The notes under the pieces were generated by a model that saw only the letters and a list, made by a program, of their open reading frames with translations, searched no databases and was not told the origin of the DNA. A DNA stretch of 64,000 nucleotides from Caloramator sp. mosi_1 (GTDB lineage Bacteria > Bacillota > Clostridia > Clostridiales > Caloramatoraceae): positions 372,001 to 436,000 of the forward strand of contig NZ_CP117677.1 in NCBI RefSeq assembly GCF_028622835.1, in the 5' to 3' direction. Positions 41,743 to 52,374 of this stretch are shown piece after piece (positions within the stretch are counted from its first letter, which is position 1; each line of letters opens with the position of its first letter). The position numbers were made by a program, and so were the translations under genes.

Positions 41743-42595
41743 TTAAAAACAACTGCATTCTTTGCTGTGATGTAATCTTCTCACTTCTTCATCTCTAAAC
41801 ATATTTTGTCTATTTATTGCTTCATCAAAGTCAACTAAATGACCGTTAAATTCAGGTCCATCTGTACAGGTAAACTTTGTCTCTCCGCCAACAGTTACTC
41901 TACAAGCACCGCACATTCCTGTTCCATCAACCATAATTGAGTTTAAACTTACTGTTGTCTTTATATTATATTCCTTTGTAAGAAGGCATACAAACTTCAT
42001 CATTATCATAGGGCCTATTGCTACAACTTCATCATATTTATTGCCTTCCTCTAAAAGCTTTTTTATTAAATCTGTAACTCTACCCTTAAAACCTAAACTT
42101 CCATCATCGGTAGTTATATAAACTCTACATCCTAAAACTTCTAATTCATCCCTTAATATTACTAAATCTTTGTTTCTTGCCCCTATAATAACATCACATT
42201 CTACTCCCTTTTCTCTTAAGTACTTTACTTGTGGATACACTGGTGCTGTCCCAACTCCACCTGCTACAAATAAAAACCTTTTGTTCTTAAGTTCATCAAT
42301 GCTTAAGTTTACAAACTCAGAAGGATTGCCAAGGGGACCTGCAAAGTCTAAAAACTGTCTCCTTCATTAAGTTTTGACATTTTAGTTGTGGACGCACCAA
42401 CTACCTGAAACACAATTGTAACTGTACCTAACTCCTCATTATAATCACATATAGTAAGAGGAATTCGCTCCCCCTTTTCATCTATTCTTACAATGACAAA
42501 CTGTCCTGGTTTTGCAGATTTAGCAACCAAAGGAGCCTTTACTTCAAACATTACTATGTTTTGTGCTAAAATCTTCTTTTTAATATCTTATACAT
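41743..42595 (-). CDS. nfnA: NfnA ferredoxin-NADP reductase subunit (FAD, 2Fe-2S)
   Basis: About 283 residues. Start MYKILKKKILAQN at 42595 after GGGGGT. FAD-binding part GQFVIVRIDEKGERIPLTI, NAD site FLFVAGGVGTAPVYPQV, and the C-terminal 2Fe-2S cysteine cluster GTGMCGACRVTVGGET with FTCTDGPEFNGHLVDF, all standard for NfnA/sulfide dehydrogenase beta. Slips near 42570 and 42355, and possibly near 42290. Located 12 nt before nfnB; the complex is cytoplasmic. Confidence 0.88.
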
Positions 42596-42794
42596 TAATA
42601 TACCCCCAATTAAATACTTTGTTTATTAATACATTTTTGGCTTAAGACATTTAATTATATATTATTTTAATAATAGGTTAAAATCAAGTGCTCCAAGGTA
42701 AATATTTTTTGATTATCAAAGTATTTTTTAAAATTCACAATCCCTTTACAGTTTTTTAAGCTGTTTAAAACTTTAGCTATATTATAGTGTAATA

Positions 42795-43611
42795 TTATGT
42801 TCCTGTATTAATAATATTGAACACTATATCATAAATATCCTTAATAATTTTTTTATCCACACTACACCCATTCCAAATCTCCTGTGCCTTTATTGCCTGT
42901 GCTATAAGCATATAAAGACCATTTACAGCCTTTAAATTTAACTCCTCTGCCCATTTTAGAAATAAAGTTTTAGTTGGATTATATATTAAATCTACTGCTA
43001 CACTATAGTTTTGAAGAATATTTTTATCAACGGGTGAATTATCAATATTAGGATACATTCCTACAGGGGTGCAGTTTATTATATAATCTAAATTACTTAG
43101 CTTTTGCAATTCAAAGTAGTCAATACACCTAATCCCTCTAAATTTAGTTGAAGCACTCTCTTTGTCTCTACTAACTAATACTATCTCTTTTATTCCGTTA
43201 TCTATAAGACAGGAGGCTACTGCCTTTGAGGCACCTCCACCACCTAATATTACTGCTCCTTTATTCTTTATTTCTATATCATAAATTTCAAGCATAGACT
43301 TAAAACCGAAATAGTCTGTATTATAGCCTATCATCATATTGTTCTTAAAATCTATTGTATTTACTGCTCCTATTTTTTAGCCTCCTCTGATACCTCATCT
43401 AAATAATCCATTATATCAACTTTATAGGGAATAGTAACATTTAAACCTTTAACTTTCTTTCTAAGCTCATTAACTTTTTCCTTCAAACTATCCTTTTCTA
43501 TTTCAAATAGTAAATAGTCTCCCTCAATATTTAATTTTTTAATATCTCCCTATGAATTAAAGGAGAGTAACTGTGTGAAAGCTTCTCTCCTATTAAACCA
43601 TATAAATTCAT
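42795..43611 (-). CDS. aroE: shikimate dehydrogenase
   Basis: About 270 residues converting 3-dehydroshikimate to shikimate with NADPH. N-terminal substrate site [31 protein letters not shown] with the catalytic Lys and GAVNTID; NADP loop AVILGGGGASKAVA; NCTPVGMYPN; C-terminal VNGLYMLIAQAIKAQEIW. Start overlaps the aroC stop (TAATG). Slips near 43550 and 43375. Last gene of the operon; 200 bp without a gene separate it from nfnA. Confidence 0.92.
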
Positions 43612-44705
43612 TACATCATCCATATATATCCATCCTTTTCAATTAGTAAATCCAATATGCCTATTGCTGTTACAGCCTCAACTACTGGAACTGCACGGGG
43701 TACAATACAAGCATCGTGCCTTCCTTCTACCTTTAGTTTAACATTTTGCATTAGAGCAATATCTACTGAATCCTGTTCCTTTAATATAGATGGGGTTGGC
43801 TTTATCGCAACCCTAAAGATAATAGGCATTCCATTTGTTATTCCTCCTAATATCCCACCATTGTTGTTCTTTTTGTTTTTATTTTTCCATTTTCAATATA
43901 GAATTCATCATTTGCCTCTGAACCCATTAGTTTTGTAATATTAAACCCTTCTCCAAACTCAACCCCCTTAACAGCAGGTATTGAAAAAGTAGATGGGCTA
44001 ATTTAGACTCTACTGAATCAAAAAAGGTGAACCTACCCCAGCTTCTTATGTTTACTACTGCTGTTTCTATTATTCCACCTATTGAATCGCCCTTTTCCTT
44101 TGCATCTAAAATAGTCTTCTTCATTTTTCTCCTGCATTATCATCTAAAACTGCAAATTCTGTATTTTGAAGTAAGTTTAGGGTTTCATCATTAATATTAG
44201 AAAAATCAAAACCCCTATCCTCTATATCACCTATACTCTTTATATGGGCACCTACCATTATTCCCTTCTTTTTAAAATCAATTTTGCAATTGCTCCTGCA
44301 AAAACAAGAGGAGCTGTTAGCCTACCTGAAAAATGTCCTCCTCCTCTATAGTCATTAAACCCCTTATATTTAATATATCCTGTATAATCTGCGTGTCCTG
44401 GTCTTAATATATTTTTGTTCTTTCATAATCTCGTGACTGCTTGTTTTTATTATATATAATACCACATAGAGGGGTTCCTGTTGTTCTTCCATTAAAAAAC
44501 CACTTAATATTTTAACTTCATCCTCTTCCCTTCTTGGGGTAGAGATGCTACTTCTTCCAGGTGCTCTTCTTGCCATTTCCTTATTTATATAATTAAAATC
44601 AAGCTCTAATCCTGCGGGAAGTCCATCTATAACAATACCTACTGCATCGTTGTGGGATTCGCCAAATAAAGAAATTTTAAAATTGTTCCCCCATATACTA
44701 CTCAT
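43611..44705 (-). CDS. aroC: chorismate synthase
   Basis: About 365 residues, the last step of chorismate synthesis (FMN-dependent). Start [20 protein letters not shown] at 44705; [19 protein letters not shown] is the family signature, and the C-terminal part has [19 protein letters not shown] and [13 protein letters not shown]. The next part carries [22 protein letters not shown] across slips near 44440, 44285, 44140, 44000 and 43870. Its start lies 8 nt inside the aroA end (ATGAGTAG). Confidence 0.92.
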
Positions 44706-45971
44706 AGGTTTCACCGCCTAACTCTCTAAAGTGGTCAAAAAGTTTGGATAGGATTTTTTACCGATTCAAAATTGTTTATTATTACAGGGTTTTCACACCT
44801 AATAGACGCTATCGCAAGTGCCATTGCTATTCTATGGTCATTCCAACTATCTACACATCCTCCAATTAGTTTATCCTTTCCTTCTATCAAAAGTCCATCA
44901 TCAAATTCTAAAACCTTTGCACCTAATTTATTAAGTTCCGTCGCAATCGCCTTTAACCTGTCGGACTCCTTTATCCTAAGTCTTTTAGCATTTATAATTT
45001 TTGTTGTTCCCCTGCTTAAGGATGCAAGAGTTGCAATAATTGGAGTTAAATCTGGACATTGAGATACATCTATTTCTGTACCTTTTGTATTAGATATTTC
45101 TGTGGTTATAAAGCCCTCTGCAATTTTAATATTGCCACCCATATCTTTAATAATATCAACTATAACCTTGTCTCCCTGAAGCGAATCTAATTTTAAACCA
45201 TTGCATTTTATGCAATCACCTAAAACTCCAGCAACAAGCCAAAAGGCAGCCTGTGAATAATCCCCTTCTACCCTATAATCTGTCGGTATATATTTTTGAC
45301 CACCCTTTATAATAAATTCTTTATAATTGTAGTTTGTTACTTCAACTCCAAAGCTTTTTAATACATCCAAGGTTAAATCTACATATCCTTTAGATTCTAA
45401 CTGAGTCGTCAAAACAATCTTTGAATCACCATCTAATAAGGGAAGTGCAAATAAGAGCCCTGATATAAACTGCGAGCTAATATTTCCTGCTACTTCATAT
45501 ATTCCACTTTTAAGCTTCCCTTTACTGTAAGTGGGAGCTTACCTTTATTATTTAAATATTTTATTCCCTTTTCATCAAACAGCCTATAGAAAACATCAAG
45601 GGGTCTTTCTACTAATTTGCCACGTCCTTTAAAGGTAACTTCTTTATCCTGCAAAGAGAAACAGGGATTAAGAATCTTAATGTTGACCCCGACTCCCTGC
45701 AATCTATCACATTATCTATTAGATTTAAATTGCCCTTTCCTCTAATTAATAAATTTAAACCTTCCTCATCATCCTTTACCTCATATTGAACTCCAAAGGC
45801 CTTCATACCTAAGAGTGTAGCAGTAATATCCTCAGAGAATATTATATTTTCTATTTTACTTAATCCATCTGATAAAGATGCACAGATTATTGCTCTATGG
45901 CTTATACTCTTTGAAGGTGGTATTTCTACACTTCCCTTTAGCCTTCTTGGTACTATTTTTATACTTTTCAC
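44698..45971 (-). CDS. aroA: 3-phosphoshikimate 1-carboxyvinyltransferase (EPSP synthase)
   Basis: About 425 residues. GTG start at 45971 with GAGGTGAATTAG. PEP and shikimate-3-phosphate site motifs: [61 protein letters not shown], catalytic Asp in [42 protein letters not shown]. Slips near 45665, 45510 and 44765. It overlaps aroC; aroB, aroD, aroF and aroK are not in the window. Confidence 0.93.
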
Positions 45972-45988
45972 CTAATTCACCTCAAATT

Positions 45989-47064
45989 TTAATATCTTAC
46001 TCCCTTTATTCCACATCCTATTTCCCTTGAAATATTAATTAAATTCCTTTTATACTCTATACCGCCGTCAACCCTGTTCTCCTTTAAAAGAAGAGCTGCA
46101 TCTAAATCAACCTTTTAATTCCAAGTCTTCCACAGGCAAGAGATGCAGCATAGGAAATCCCTACACCGCTTTCCATCATACTTCCTATCATACACTCAAC
46201 TCCATAGGCTTCAGCTATAGATAGTATCTTTTGTGCATTATAGAGTCCTCCACACTTCATAAGCTTAATATTTAATATGTCACAGGCTCTATTTGATAAA
46301 AGCCTTACTGCATCCTGAAGTGAAAATAAAGATTCATCTGCCATAATAGGAATATAGGTGTTGTCGGTTACATATTTTAAACCTTCTATATCGTAGTATG
46401 GGACAGGCTGTTCAATAAGTTCTATATCAAGTCCCATATCCTCCATCCTTCTGATTGTCCTTACTGCCTCCTTAGGACTCCAACCTTGGTTGGCATCAAG
46501 CCTTATTTTAATATCCTTTGGCACAGTATCCCTTATTGCTTTAACCCTTTTTATGTCAAGTTCACTATCAATTCCAACTTTAATCTTTAGGGTATTAAAG
46601 CCTCTTTCCACATATTCCTTTGCATCCTCTGCCATTTCCTTTGGGTGCTTTACGCTTACTGTAATGTCAGTCTCAACATTGTCCCTTGCACCGCCTAAGA
46701 TTACATATAAAGGTTTATTGCACATCTTTGCAAACAAATCATAAACAGCCATATCGACGGCTGCCTTTGCACTTGTATTTTTTATTAGACATTTATTTAT
46801 TTTAGACATTATATTTTCAATCTCTTCTACTTCCATATCCTTTATAGCTGGAAAAATATAATTATAAATTGCATCCTTTATATTTCCTTCTAAATCACCA
46901 GTTATTACAGGTGTAGCCGCAGCTTCACCGTAACCAATACTGCCGTCATCTGTATAAAGTTCTATTATGAAGGTTTTTAAAGTAGTAACCTCTCTTAAGG
47001 CTGTTTTAAAGTTTTTTTCTAAAGGTACTTCTAATGTTTTTATATCTACTCCACTTATTTTCAT
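45989..47064 (-). CDS. L-Ala-D/L-Glu (dipeptide) epimerase, enolase superfamily
   Basis: About 357 residues. Enolase-superfamily catalytic set: LKIKVGIDSE (KxK pair), metal ligands in RLDANQGWSP, IELIEQPVPYYD and PIMADESLFS, opposite Lys in ILNIKLMKCGG, and SMMESGVGISYAASLA. This matches muropeptide-recycling dipeptide epimerases. One slip near 46115; the corrected tail continues to CGIKGVRY, stop at 45989, instead of ending at 46102. It lies 17 nt before aroA, inside the long operon. Confidence 0.87.
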
Positions 47065-47080
47065 TTTATCCCCTCTTAAA

Positions 47081-47536
47081 TTATTTCTTATCTAAATCAT
47101 ACTTCCACATAATATAGGCATCTTCCCTGTATCTTGATAATATCCCTTTCTGGTTGCAACAATAACAAATCCTTTTTCTTATAAAGATTAATTGCAGGTA
47201 TATTAGATACCCTCACCTCAAGTGTCATAGCGTTTATATGTCTTTTTGGGCCTCCTCAATTAAAACATCTACTAACTTTTCACCAAGCCCTTGCCCTCTA
47301 AATTCTGGATGCACAGCTATATTGGTTATATGTCCTTCATCGATCATACACCACATACCAGCATAGCCTATAACCTTTTCTTTATATCTTAAAACCTTAT
47401 AAACTGCACAGCTATTCCTTGTTAACTCTGTTTGAAAGGCCTCTTTACTCCAAGGCGTTTTAAAACTTAAAACCTCAACTTCATAAACATCATCAATATC
47501 CTCTAATTTCATATCCTCTACTATGAAATCACTCAA
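47081..47536 (-). CDS. rimI: ribosomal protein S18-alanine N-acetyltransferase
   Basis: About 150 residues, GNAT fold: VEDMKLEDIDDVYEVEVLSF, then the acetyl-CoA loop VHPEFRGQGLGEKLV and, after a slip near 47235, MTLEVRVSNIPAINLYKKKGF. I place the start at TTG 47536 because AGGTGAG stands 5 nt before it and TTGAGTGA would overlap a tsaB stop. In the given sequence the gene reads on in frame from tsaB as one open frame; see the tsaB entry. A second slip near 47130 restores the usual RKGYYQDTREDAYIMWKY ending. Confidence 0.82.
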
Positions 47537-48238
47537 TCTTCTCACCTGTCCTTTTTCATATTCCCTTTCTGCTTGAGACTTTCTTATATATAAAGGACTA
47601 AAGGTATATATATCGGAAACTTCACCCTTATAATATTTTTTCAGTGCAATCTCTCCTATGCTTGATGCTCTTGGAAGCATATTGTTTTTACTTGAAAAAT
47701 ACGCCCTATCCTTTAATCTATCTTTTATTTTGCCAAAATGTATTGAAACAGCATCGCCGCAGAATAAAATTTTATTATATGCCTCAAGCTTTTCTAAAAG
47801 TTCATCTATATGTAAAGCATCAATCGGTATTATATTTATAAGTTCTCCTGCTTTATATTCGTAAAGTGCAGTATATACATTATCCCTTAGGGCATCCATA
47901 ATAGGACAAATTACACCATCAAAACTTCCTTGCTGATATGCCATTGCCTCAAGGCTTGATACAGTTATGAAGGACTTATTGGAGCCTTGAACTATTCCCT
48001 TTGCTGCTGCAACACCAATTCTAAGTCCTGTAAAGGAACCAGGTCCACCCGATACTGCAATTATATCTATATCCTTTAGGCTGTTTTCTGTAATCTCAAG
48101 TAACCTTTCTATCATAGGAAAAAGTATTACAGAATGCTGCATTTTGTGGTTTAAATATATTTCTCCTTCAACTTTTTCATCTGATACAATTGATACAGTT
48201 GCAACAGTTGATGATGTATCCATTGCTAAAACCTTCAT
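47529..48238 (-). CDS. tsaB: tRNA threonylcarbamoyladenosine biosynthesis protein TsaB
   Basis: About 235 residues of the ASKHA fold: MKVLAMDTSSTVATVSI, AVSGGPGSFTGLRIGVAAAKG, SLEAMAYQ, IMDALRDNVYTALY. With TsaD and TsaE it makes the t6A modification of tRNAs reading ANN codons. The frame runs without a stop into rimI. If one A is added in GAAAAAGG near 47558, TsaB ends at TGA 47529-47531, where a ribosome site and TTG start for rimI coincide, so I treat the fusion as doubtful. Start overlaps the tsaE stop. Confidence 0.9.
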
Positions 48239-48664
48239 TAAATTTCACCTTCCAATCCCTTTATTTGTATTTCGCGTTCGTTGTCTTCTAACTTCTTAAT
48301 ATAAATATATATTTTATTCTTTGGAAGAAGCTCTTCTACCATATCTCCCCATTCAACAACGCAAACTCCTTCTCCATATAAATACTCCTCAAATCCTATC
48401 TCGTACATCTCATATATATCCTCAATTCTGTATACGTCAAAATGATAAAAGGGAGTCGTCCTATATATTCATTTACAATAGTAAAGGTAGGGCTTGTAAT
48501 ATAATCGTCAACTCCAAGTCCCGCTGCAATTCCCTTTGTAAGATGAGTTTTACCAGCACCTAAATCACCATTTAAGGAAATTACATCTCCCTTTTAAGAA
48601 GTGTTCCTATTTTATATCCTAATTGAAAGGTTTCTTTTTCGCTTGTTGTAACAATAGTCTTCAT
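48238..48664 (-). CDS. tsaE: tRNA threonylcarbamoyladenosine biosynthesis ATPase TsaE
   Basis: About 142 residues. Start MKTIVTTSEKETFQLGYKIG at 48664. Walker A is LNGDLGAGKTHLTKGIAAGL; TSPTFTIVNEY and, after a slip near 48460, FYHFDVYRIED and GVCVVEWGDMVEELLP follow, as in TsaE. First gene of the tsaE-tsaB-rimI-epimerase-aroACE operon; all junctions overlap or are under 20 nt. Confidence 0.92.
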
Positions 48665-48742
48665 CTATTACACCAACCTTATATTTTTATTTTGGCATAA
48701 ATCTATTTTATACCATAAATGTGAAATCATCAATTAGAAAGA

Positions 48743-48766
48743 AAAAGTTGCCCAAAGGCAACTTTT
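48743..48766. terminator. terminator hairpin, outer copy next to element E
   Basis: AAAAGTTGCC and GGCAACTTTT around CAAA. On the minus strand it is followed by TTCTTTC. Repeated, with one base changed, at 49050-49073. Confidence 0.8.
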
Positions 48767-49049
48767 GAGGCTGTTGAAAAAGCTATAATATGTTTGGCCC
48801 CTTGAAGGATTTCCTTGGCATTCCTTCATTTCGCTAAGCAAGTCTAAGCTTTTCTTTGTTTGAAAAGTCCTACCCTCGCGATGCCCTCATCCGTGAGGGC
48901 CGCTCGGCTCGGCACATCGTGTGCCGAATTACGGACTTTTTCAAAGTCGAAAAGCAACACTTGCTAAAGCTTATGAAATATGCCAATTTGAAATCCTTTC
49001 AAGGGGCAATTTCATAATCAATGCATCTTTTGTGTTTGTCAACAATCTG
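48767..49049 (-). repeat. palindromic repeat family, copy E (complete, 283 bp)
   Basis: Same elements as copy D in the opposite orientation: TGAGGCTGTTGAAAAAGC end, GGCCCCTTGAAGGATTTCC arm, GCTTTTCTTTGTTTGAAAAG, core hairpins GCCCTCATCCGTGAGGGC and GGCACATCGTGTGCC, then GAAATCCTTTCAAGGGGC and the end TTTGTCAACAATCTGA. It fills the gap between tsaE and the H-NOX receptor gene and lies between two copies of that gene's terminator hairpin. Open frames in it on the plus strand are not genes. Confidence 0.9.
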
Positions 49050-49073
49050 AAAAGTTGCCCAAGGGCAACTTTT
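49050..49073. terminator. terminator hairpin, inner copy next to element E
   Basis: AAAAGTTGCCC and GGGCAACTTTT, directly at the stop codon of the H-NOX receptor gene (49073-49075). Confidence 0.8.
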
Positions 49074-50864
49074 TATATCTTATATATGTTAATATCTTGT
49101 GAGAATTGTTCTGTAATCTTTTTAAAGTCTGCTATGCTGTCAATAAGTTTCTTAATTTCTTCTGTGTAGCTTTGAACGTTAGCTGCAACCTCCTCTGATG
49201 ATGCAGAATTCTCCTCTGCAATTGCAGCAAGGGATTCAATCTTTTCATAAACCTTAATTATAGAATCAGTTTCTGCTTGAAGCTTATTTGATGTTTCAAT
49301 AAGCTTATCTGCAACCTGCTTAATCTTATCTTTTGCTTCACTACTTGAATAAACAGCCGTATTTAGCTTTTTGTTTTCATCATTTAATACTTCAAATTGT
49401 TCTGCAACAGAATTTACTTGGATTTCTATCTGATTTACAAAGTCAAGAAGTCTGTTGTTTATGTCATCCACAGCATTCTTTGACTGTTCAGCAAGTTTTC
49501 TAACCTCATCTGCAACAACTGCAAAGCCACGTCCTGCCTCTCCTGCACGTGCTGCCTCAATTGATGCATTAAGGGCAAGAAGATTAGTTTGTGCTGCAAT
49601 CTGTGAAACAAGTTCTACAACCTCAGTTATTCCCTTCGCCTGTTCCTTTATTTCAAAGCTTCTGTTCTTTACAACTTCAAAATTCTTCAAAAGCTCATTT
49701 AACTTTTGTGATGTCATATCTACATACTTAAAGCTTGTCTCTATCTTCTCAACAGCATTCTCAAGTTCTTCCTTATTTTGCATTTCTATTTCAACCACAT
49801 TCTTTATTGCCTCAACATTATCATTAAGTAGTGCTACTGATGTTTCTGTTTCCCCAGCTTGTGTCATAGCAGCTTCTGCTACCTGCTCAACTACACTTGA
49901 TATTTCATCTGATGTATATTTCATCTTATCTGCAATTGTTGTTAAGGTATTACTGAAGGTATTCATCTCATCAGTGATTCCTTTAAAACCTACAAAATCC
50001 TTTCTTACTACATCTTTATATTCATTTAGTGAATCAAATATTTTTTCAAAATAGTCTCCTGTTACTATTTTCCCATCCTCAACATATTCGTGGGACTTAA
50101 TTCTTTTAGTTCATTAACTATTCTGTACAATGGCCTGTTTATAAGTTTTGTACCTAAAAGGGTAGATATTAAAGCATACACAAAGGAGGCATATAGGGCA
50201 ACTTCCTTTGAAATTAAAAATGTTGGTATTTCAAGTAGTGCAAATAAAATAAATGATACTACTGATGCCTTTAATTCTATATCCTTGATAAATCCTAACG
50301 CCTTATTTAATCTAAACTTTTCTGTTACATATATGTCCTTTTCAAAGGTTAGCTTTAATTCTAATGTATCAGCTGCCTTTGAAATTTCCTGTATTTCAAC
50401 CTTTTCTTTAAAATACTCTGCTGAACCTTCAATTAAACCTAAGAAGTAATCAAACATACCTCTTTTTGAGAAGTACTTAAATACCGCTTCTCTTCTTGAG
50501 ATAGGTTTCATCTCTAATATAGGAGGCTTTGCACCTGGTATTCTTTTAACCACAATCACGTGTACATCATACATAGACTTTAAGAAACCATAAAGGCTAT
50601 CGTGTTTAAAAAGGCTGGATAATCTAAACTGAAGGTTTTAATATTATCACGACCTATACTTCTCCAAAGCTCCTGTGTTGTAATTCCCTTTTCCTTTGAT
50701 ATAAAGTTCATCATTGATTTGACCTTATCGTCCTGCACATCTTCTATTGGTGAAAACATTTTATCTCTATTGAATCCTATATATTCTAAAGCCTTATCTA
50801 CAACGCTATCACCATATAATTTTCTACAGGTTTTTACCCAAGTTGATACTGCAGTTCCCTTCAT
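49073..50864 (-). CDS. methyl-accepting chemotaxis protein with N-terminal H-NOX heme domain
   Basis: About 595 residues. Start [19 protein letters not shown] at 50864 with GGAGGTG. Residues 1-185 form an H-NOX domain: after correction of one base near 50607, proximal heme ligand His102 lies in [11 protein letters not shown], Pro115 in GAKPP, and the heme-propionate motif Tyr131-x-Ser133-x-Arg135 in [10 protein letters not shown]. Tyr140, the distal O2-binding tyrosine of clostridial H-NOX, is present, with Leu144; position 5, Ile in the well-studied thermophile protein, is Ala. Then two membrane helices ([34 protein letters not shown]), and the signalling domain with [21 protein letters not shown] second slip near 50070. 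Likely role: aerotaxis away from oxygen, or NO sensing. Confidence 0.92.
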
Positions 50865-51014
50865 AATAACACCTCCAACTAAATTTTATCAAACATTTCT
50901 TGCTAATTCAATTCTTTTAATAATGATTTTTGCTATTAATTGTAGAATTAAAGCCTATTTTGTTGTACAATACTATATATCGAATAAAATTTTAAAAAGT
51001 TTATGGAGGTTTTT

Positions 51015-52255
51015 ATGGAAAGACTTGATCTTCATCAAGTAGTCGCATCCCTTGCTTTTTCTGTTGATTTAGCTGAAACAAGTGTAATTGCTGATAATGA
51101 TTTTAAAGATTACACAGCAAACCTCAATTTTTCAAAACATAAATTTCTAAATCACGCCAGAAGAGCAACCTATGTTGCCTTAAAGGTTGCAAAATACATA
51201 AATAGTGATGAAAACTTCCTAAGTAAAGTATTTATAGCAACGGCACTACACGACATAGGAATAAGAAAAGACATAGATTCTGCACATTCTGATTTTGACA
51301 TTATACTTGAACATTCAAAACTTGGTGAGGCTTTAATATTAAGACTTCCTGTGGATAAGGAACTTGCAACCATAATAAAATATCATCACGAAAATTTCAA
51401 TGGCACTGGTCTTTATAAGTTAAAGGCAGAAGAAATTCCTCTTATTTCACGTATAATAAGGTTGGCTGACCTATTTGAAATACTATATGATGAGTCAAAA
51501 TCAAACTTTATTCAAAGAAATAGAATAAATGAGTGGATCAATGAGCATAAGAATAGTTTATTCGACCCTAAAATTATTGATATATACAACAAAGTACAAT
51601 CTGTTGATGCCTTTTGGCTTGATATAGAAAACCTTGCATACAGCAGTCAAATACTTGATAGGATAATACCAGATATTAAAATACCTACAACACTTGAAGA
51701 TATTAAGAAGATTGCTGAGGTTTTTGCATATATAATTGACCATAAAAGTCATTTTACTTATACTCATTCCACAAACCTTGCAAAGCACGTTAAAAGGTAT
51801 GTAATTATATTGGCTTTGATAAGAGTAAAACCCTAAAGATGGAAATTGCTGCACTACTGCACGATATAGGCAAATTATCTATTCCAAATTCTATACTTGA
51901 CAAAAACGGTAAACTTACCCCTGATGAAATGCAGATAATGCGTTCTCATACCTACTATACAAGATTTATACTTTCTAAAATTGAAGGCTTTGAAGAAATT
52001 ACAGAATGGGCCTCAAATCACCACGAAAAACTAAACGGAAGAGGATACCCATTAGGACTTGTTGCAGATGAATTATCCCTTGAATCTCGAATAATGGCAA
52101 TATGTGATATCTATGAAGCATTAACAGCTGATAGGCCTTATAGAGCTGGAATGAGACCTGAAGACGCCTTTAAGATTATCGAAACTATGATTGAAGCTGG
52201 TGAGGTTTGTAATAAAGCCTTTAATATTGTAAAACACGCATTATTAGAGATATAA
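51015..52255 (+). CDS. tandem HD-GYP domain protein (cyclic dinucleotide phosphodiesterase family)
   Basis: About 413 residues. GGAGG lies 5 nt before ATG 51015, which I prefer to the upstream ATG 51003. Two HD domains: the first has TALHDIGIRKD, YHHENFNGTGL (GYP replaced by GTG) and RIIRLADLFEILYD; the second, after a slip near 51800, has AALLHDIGKLSIP, NHHEKLNGRGYP (intact HHE and GYP) and RIMAICDIYEALTADRPYR. No sensor domain and no membrane segment, so cytoplasmic. The intact second domain should hydrolyse c-di-GMP or a related dinucleotide. It is transcribed divergently from the H-NOX receptor gene, 150 bp away. Confidence 0.88.
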
Positions 52256-52270
52256 ACTTATGAAACTATT

Positions 52271-52370
52271 AAAAAGGCTATGATAGTATTAACCCCTTGA
52301 AGGATGAAGTGCTCCTTCAAGGGGCAATTTCATAATTTGAACATCTTTTATGTTTGTCAACAATCTGAAT
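52271..52370 (-). repeat. palindromic repeat family, copy F (internally deleted, about 100 bp)
   Basis: Keeps both ends only: AAAAAGGCTATGATAG and ACCCCTTGAAGGAT joined through GAAGTGC to TCCTTCAAGGGGCAATTTCATAAT, then TTTATGTTTGTCAACAATCTGA. The two CCCCTTGAAGGA arms now form a simple 12-bp hairpin between the HD-GYP gene and ribU, where it may act as terminator for both. Confidence 0.85.
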
Positions 52371-52374
52371 CTTT

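Noticed and set aside
42596..42794. Riboswitch or attenuator between aroE and nfnA
   Set aside because: Only weak AT-rich inverted repeats; no known riboswitch blocks or leader peptide could be read.
48921..49169. Plus-strand open frame of 82 codons over repeat copy E and the end of the receptor gene
   Set aside because: Half repeat, half antisense to the chemoreceptor; not a gene.
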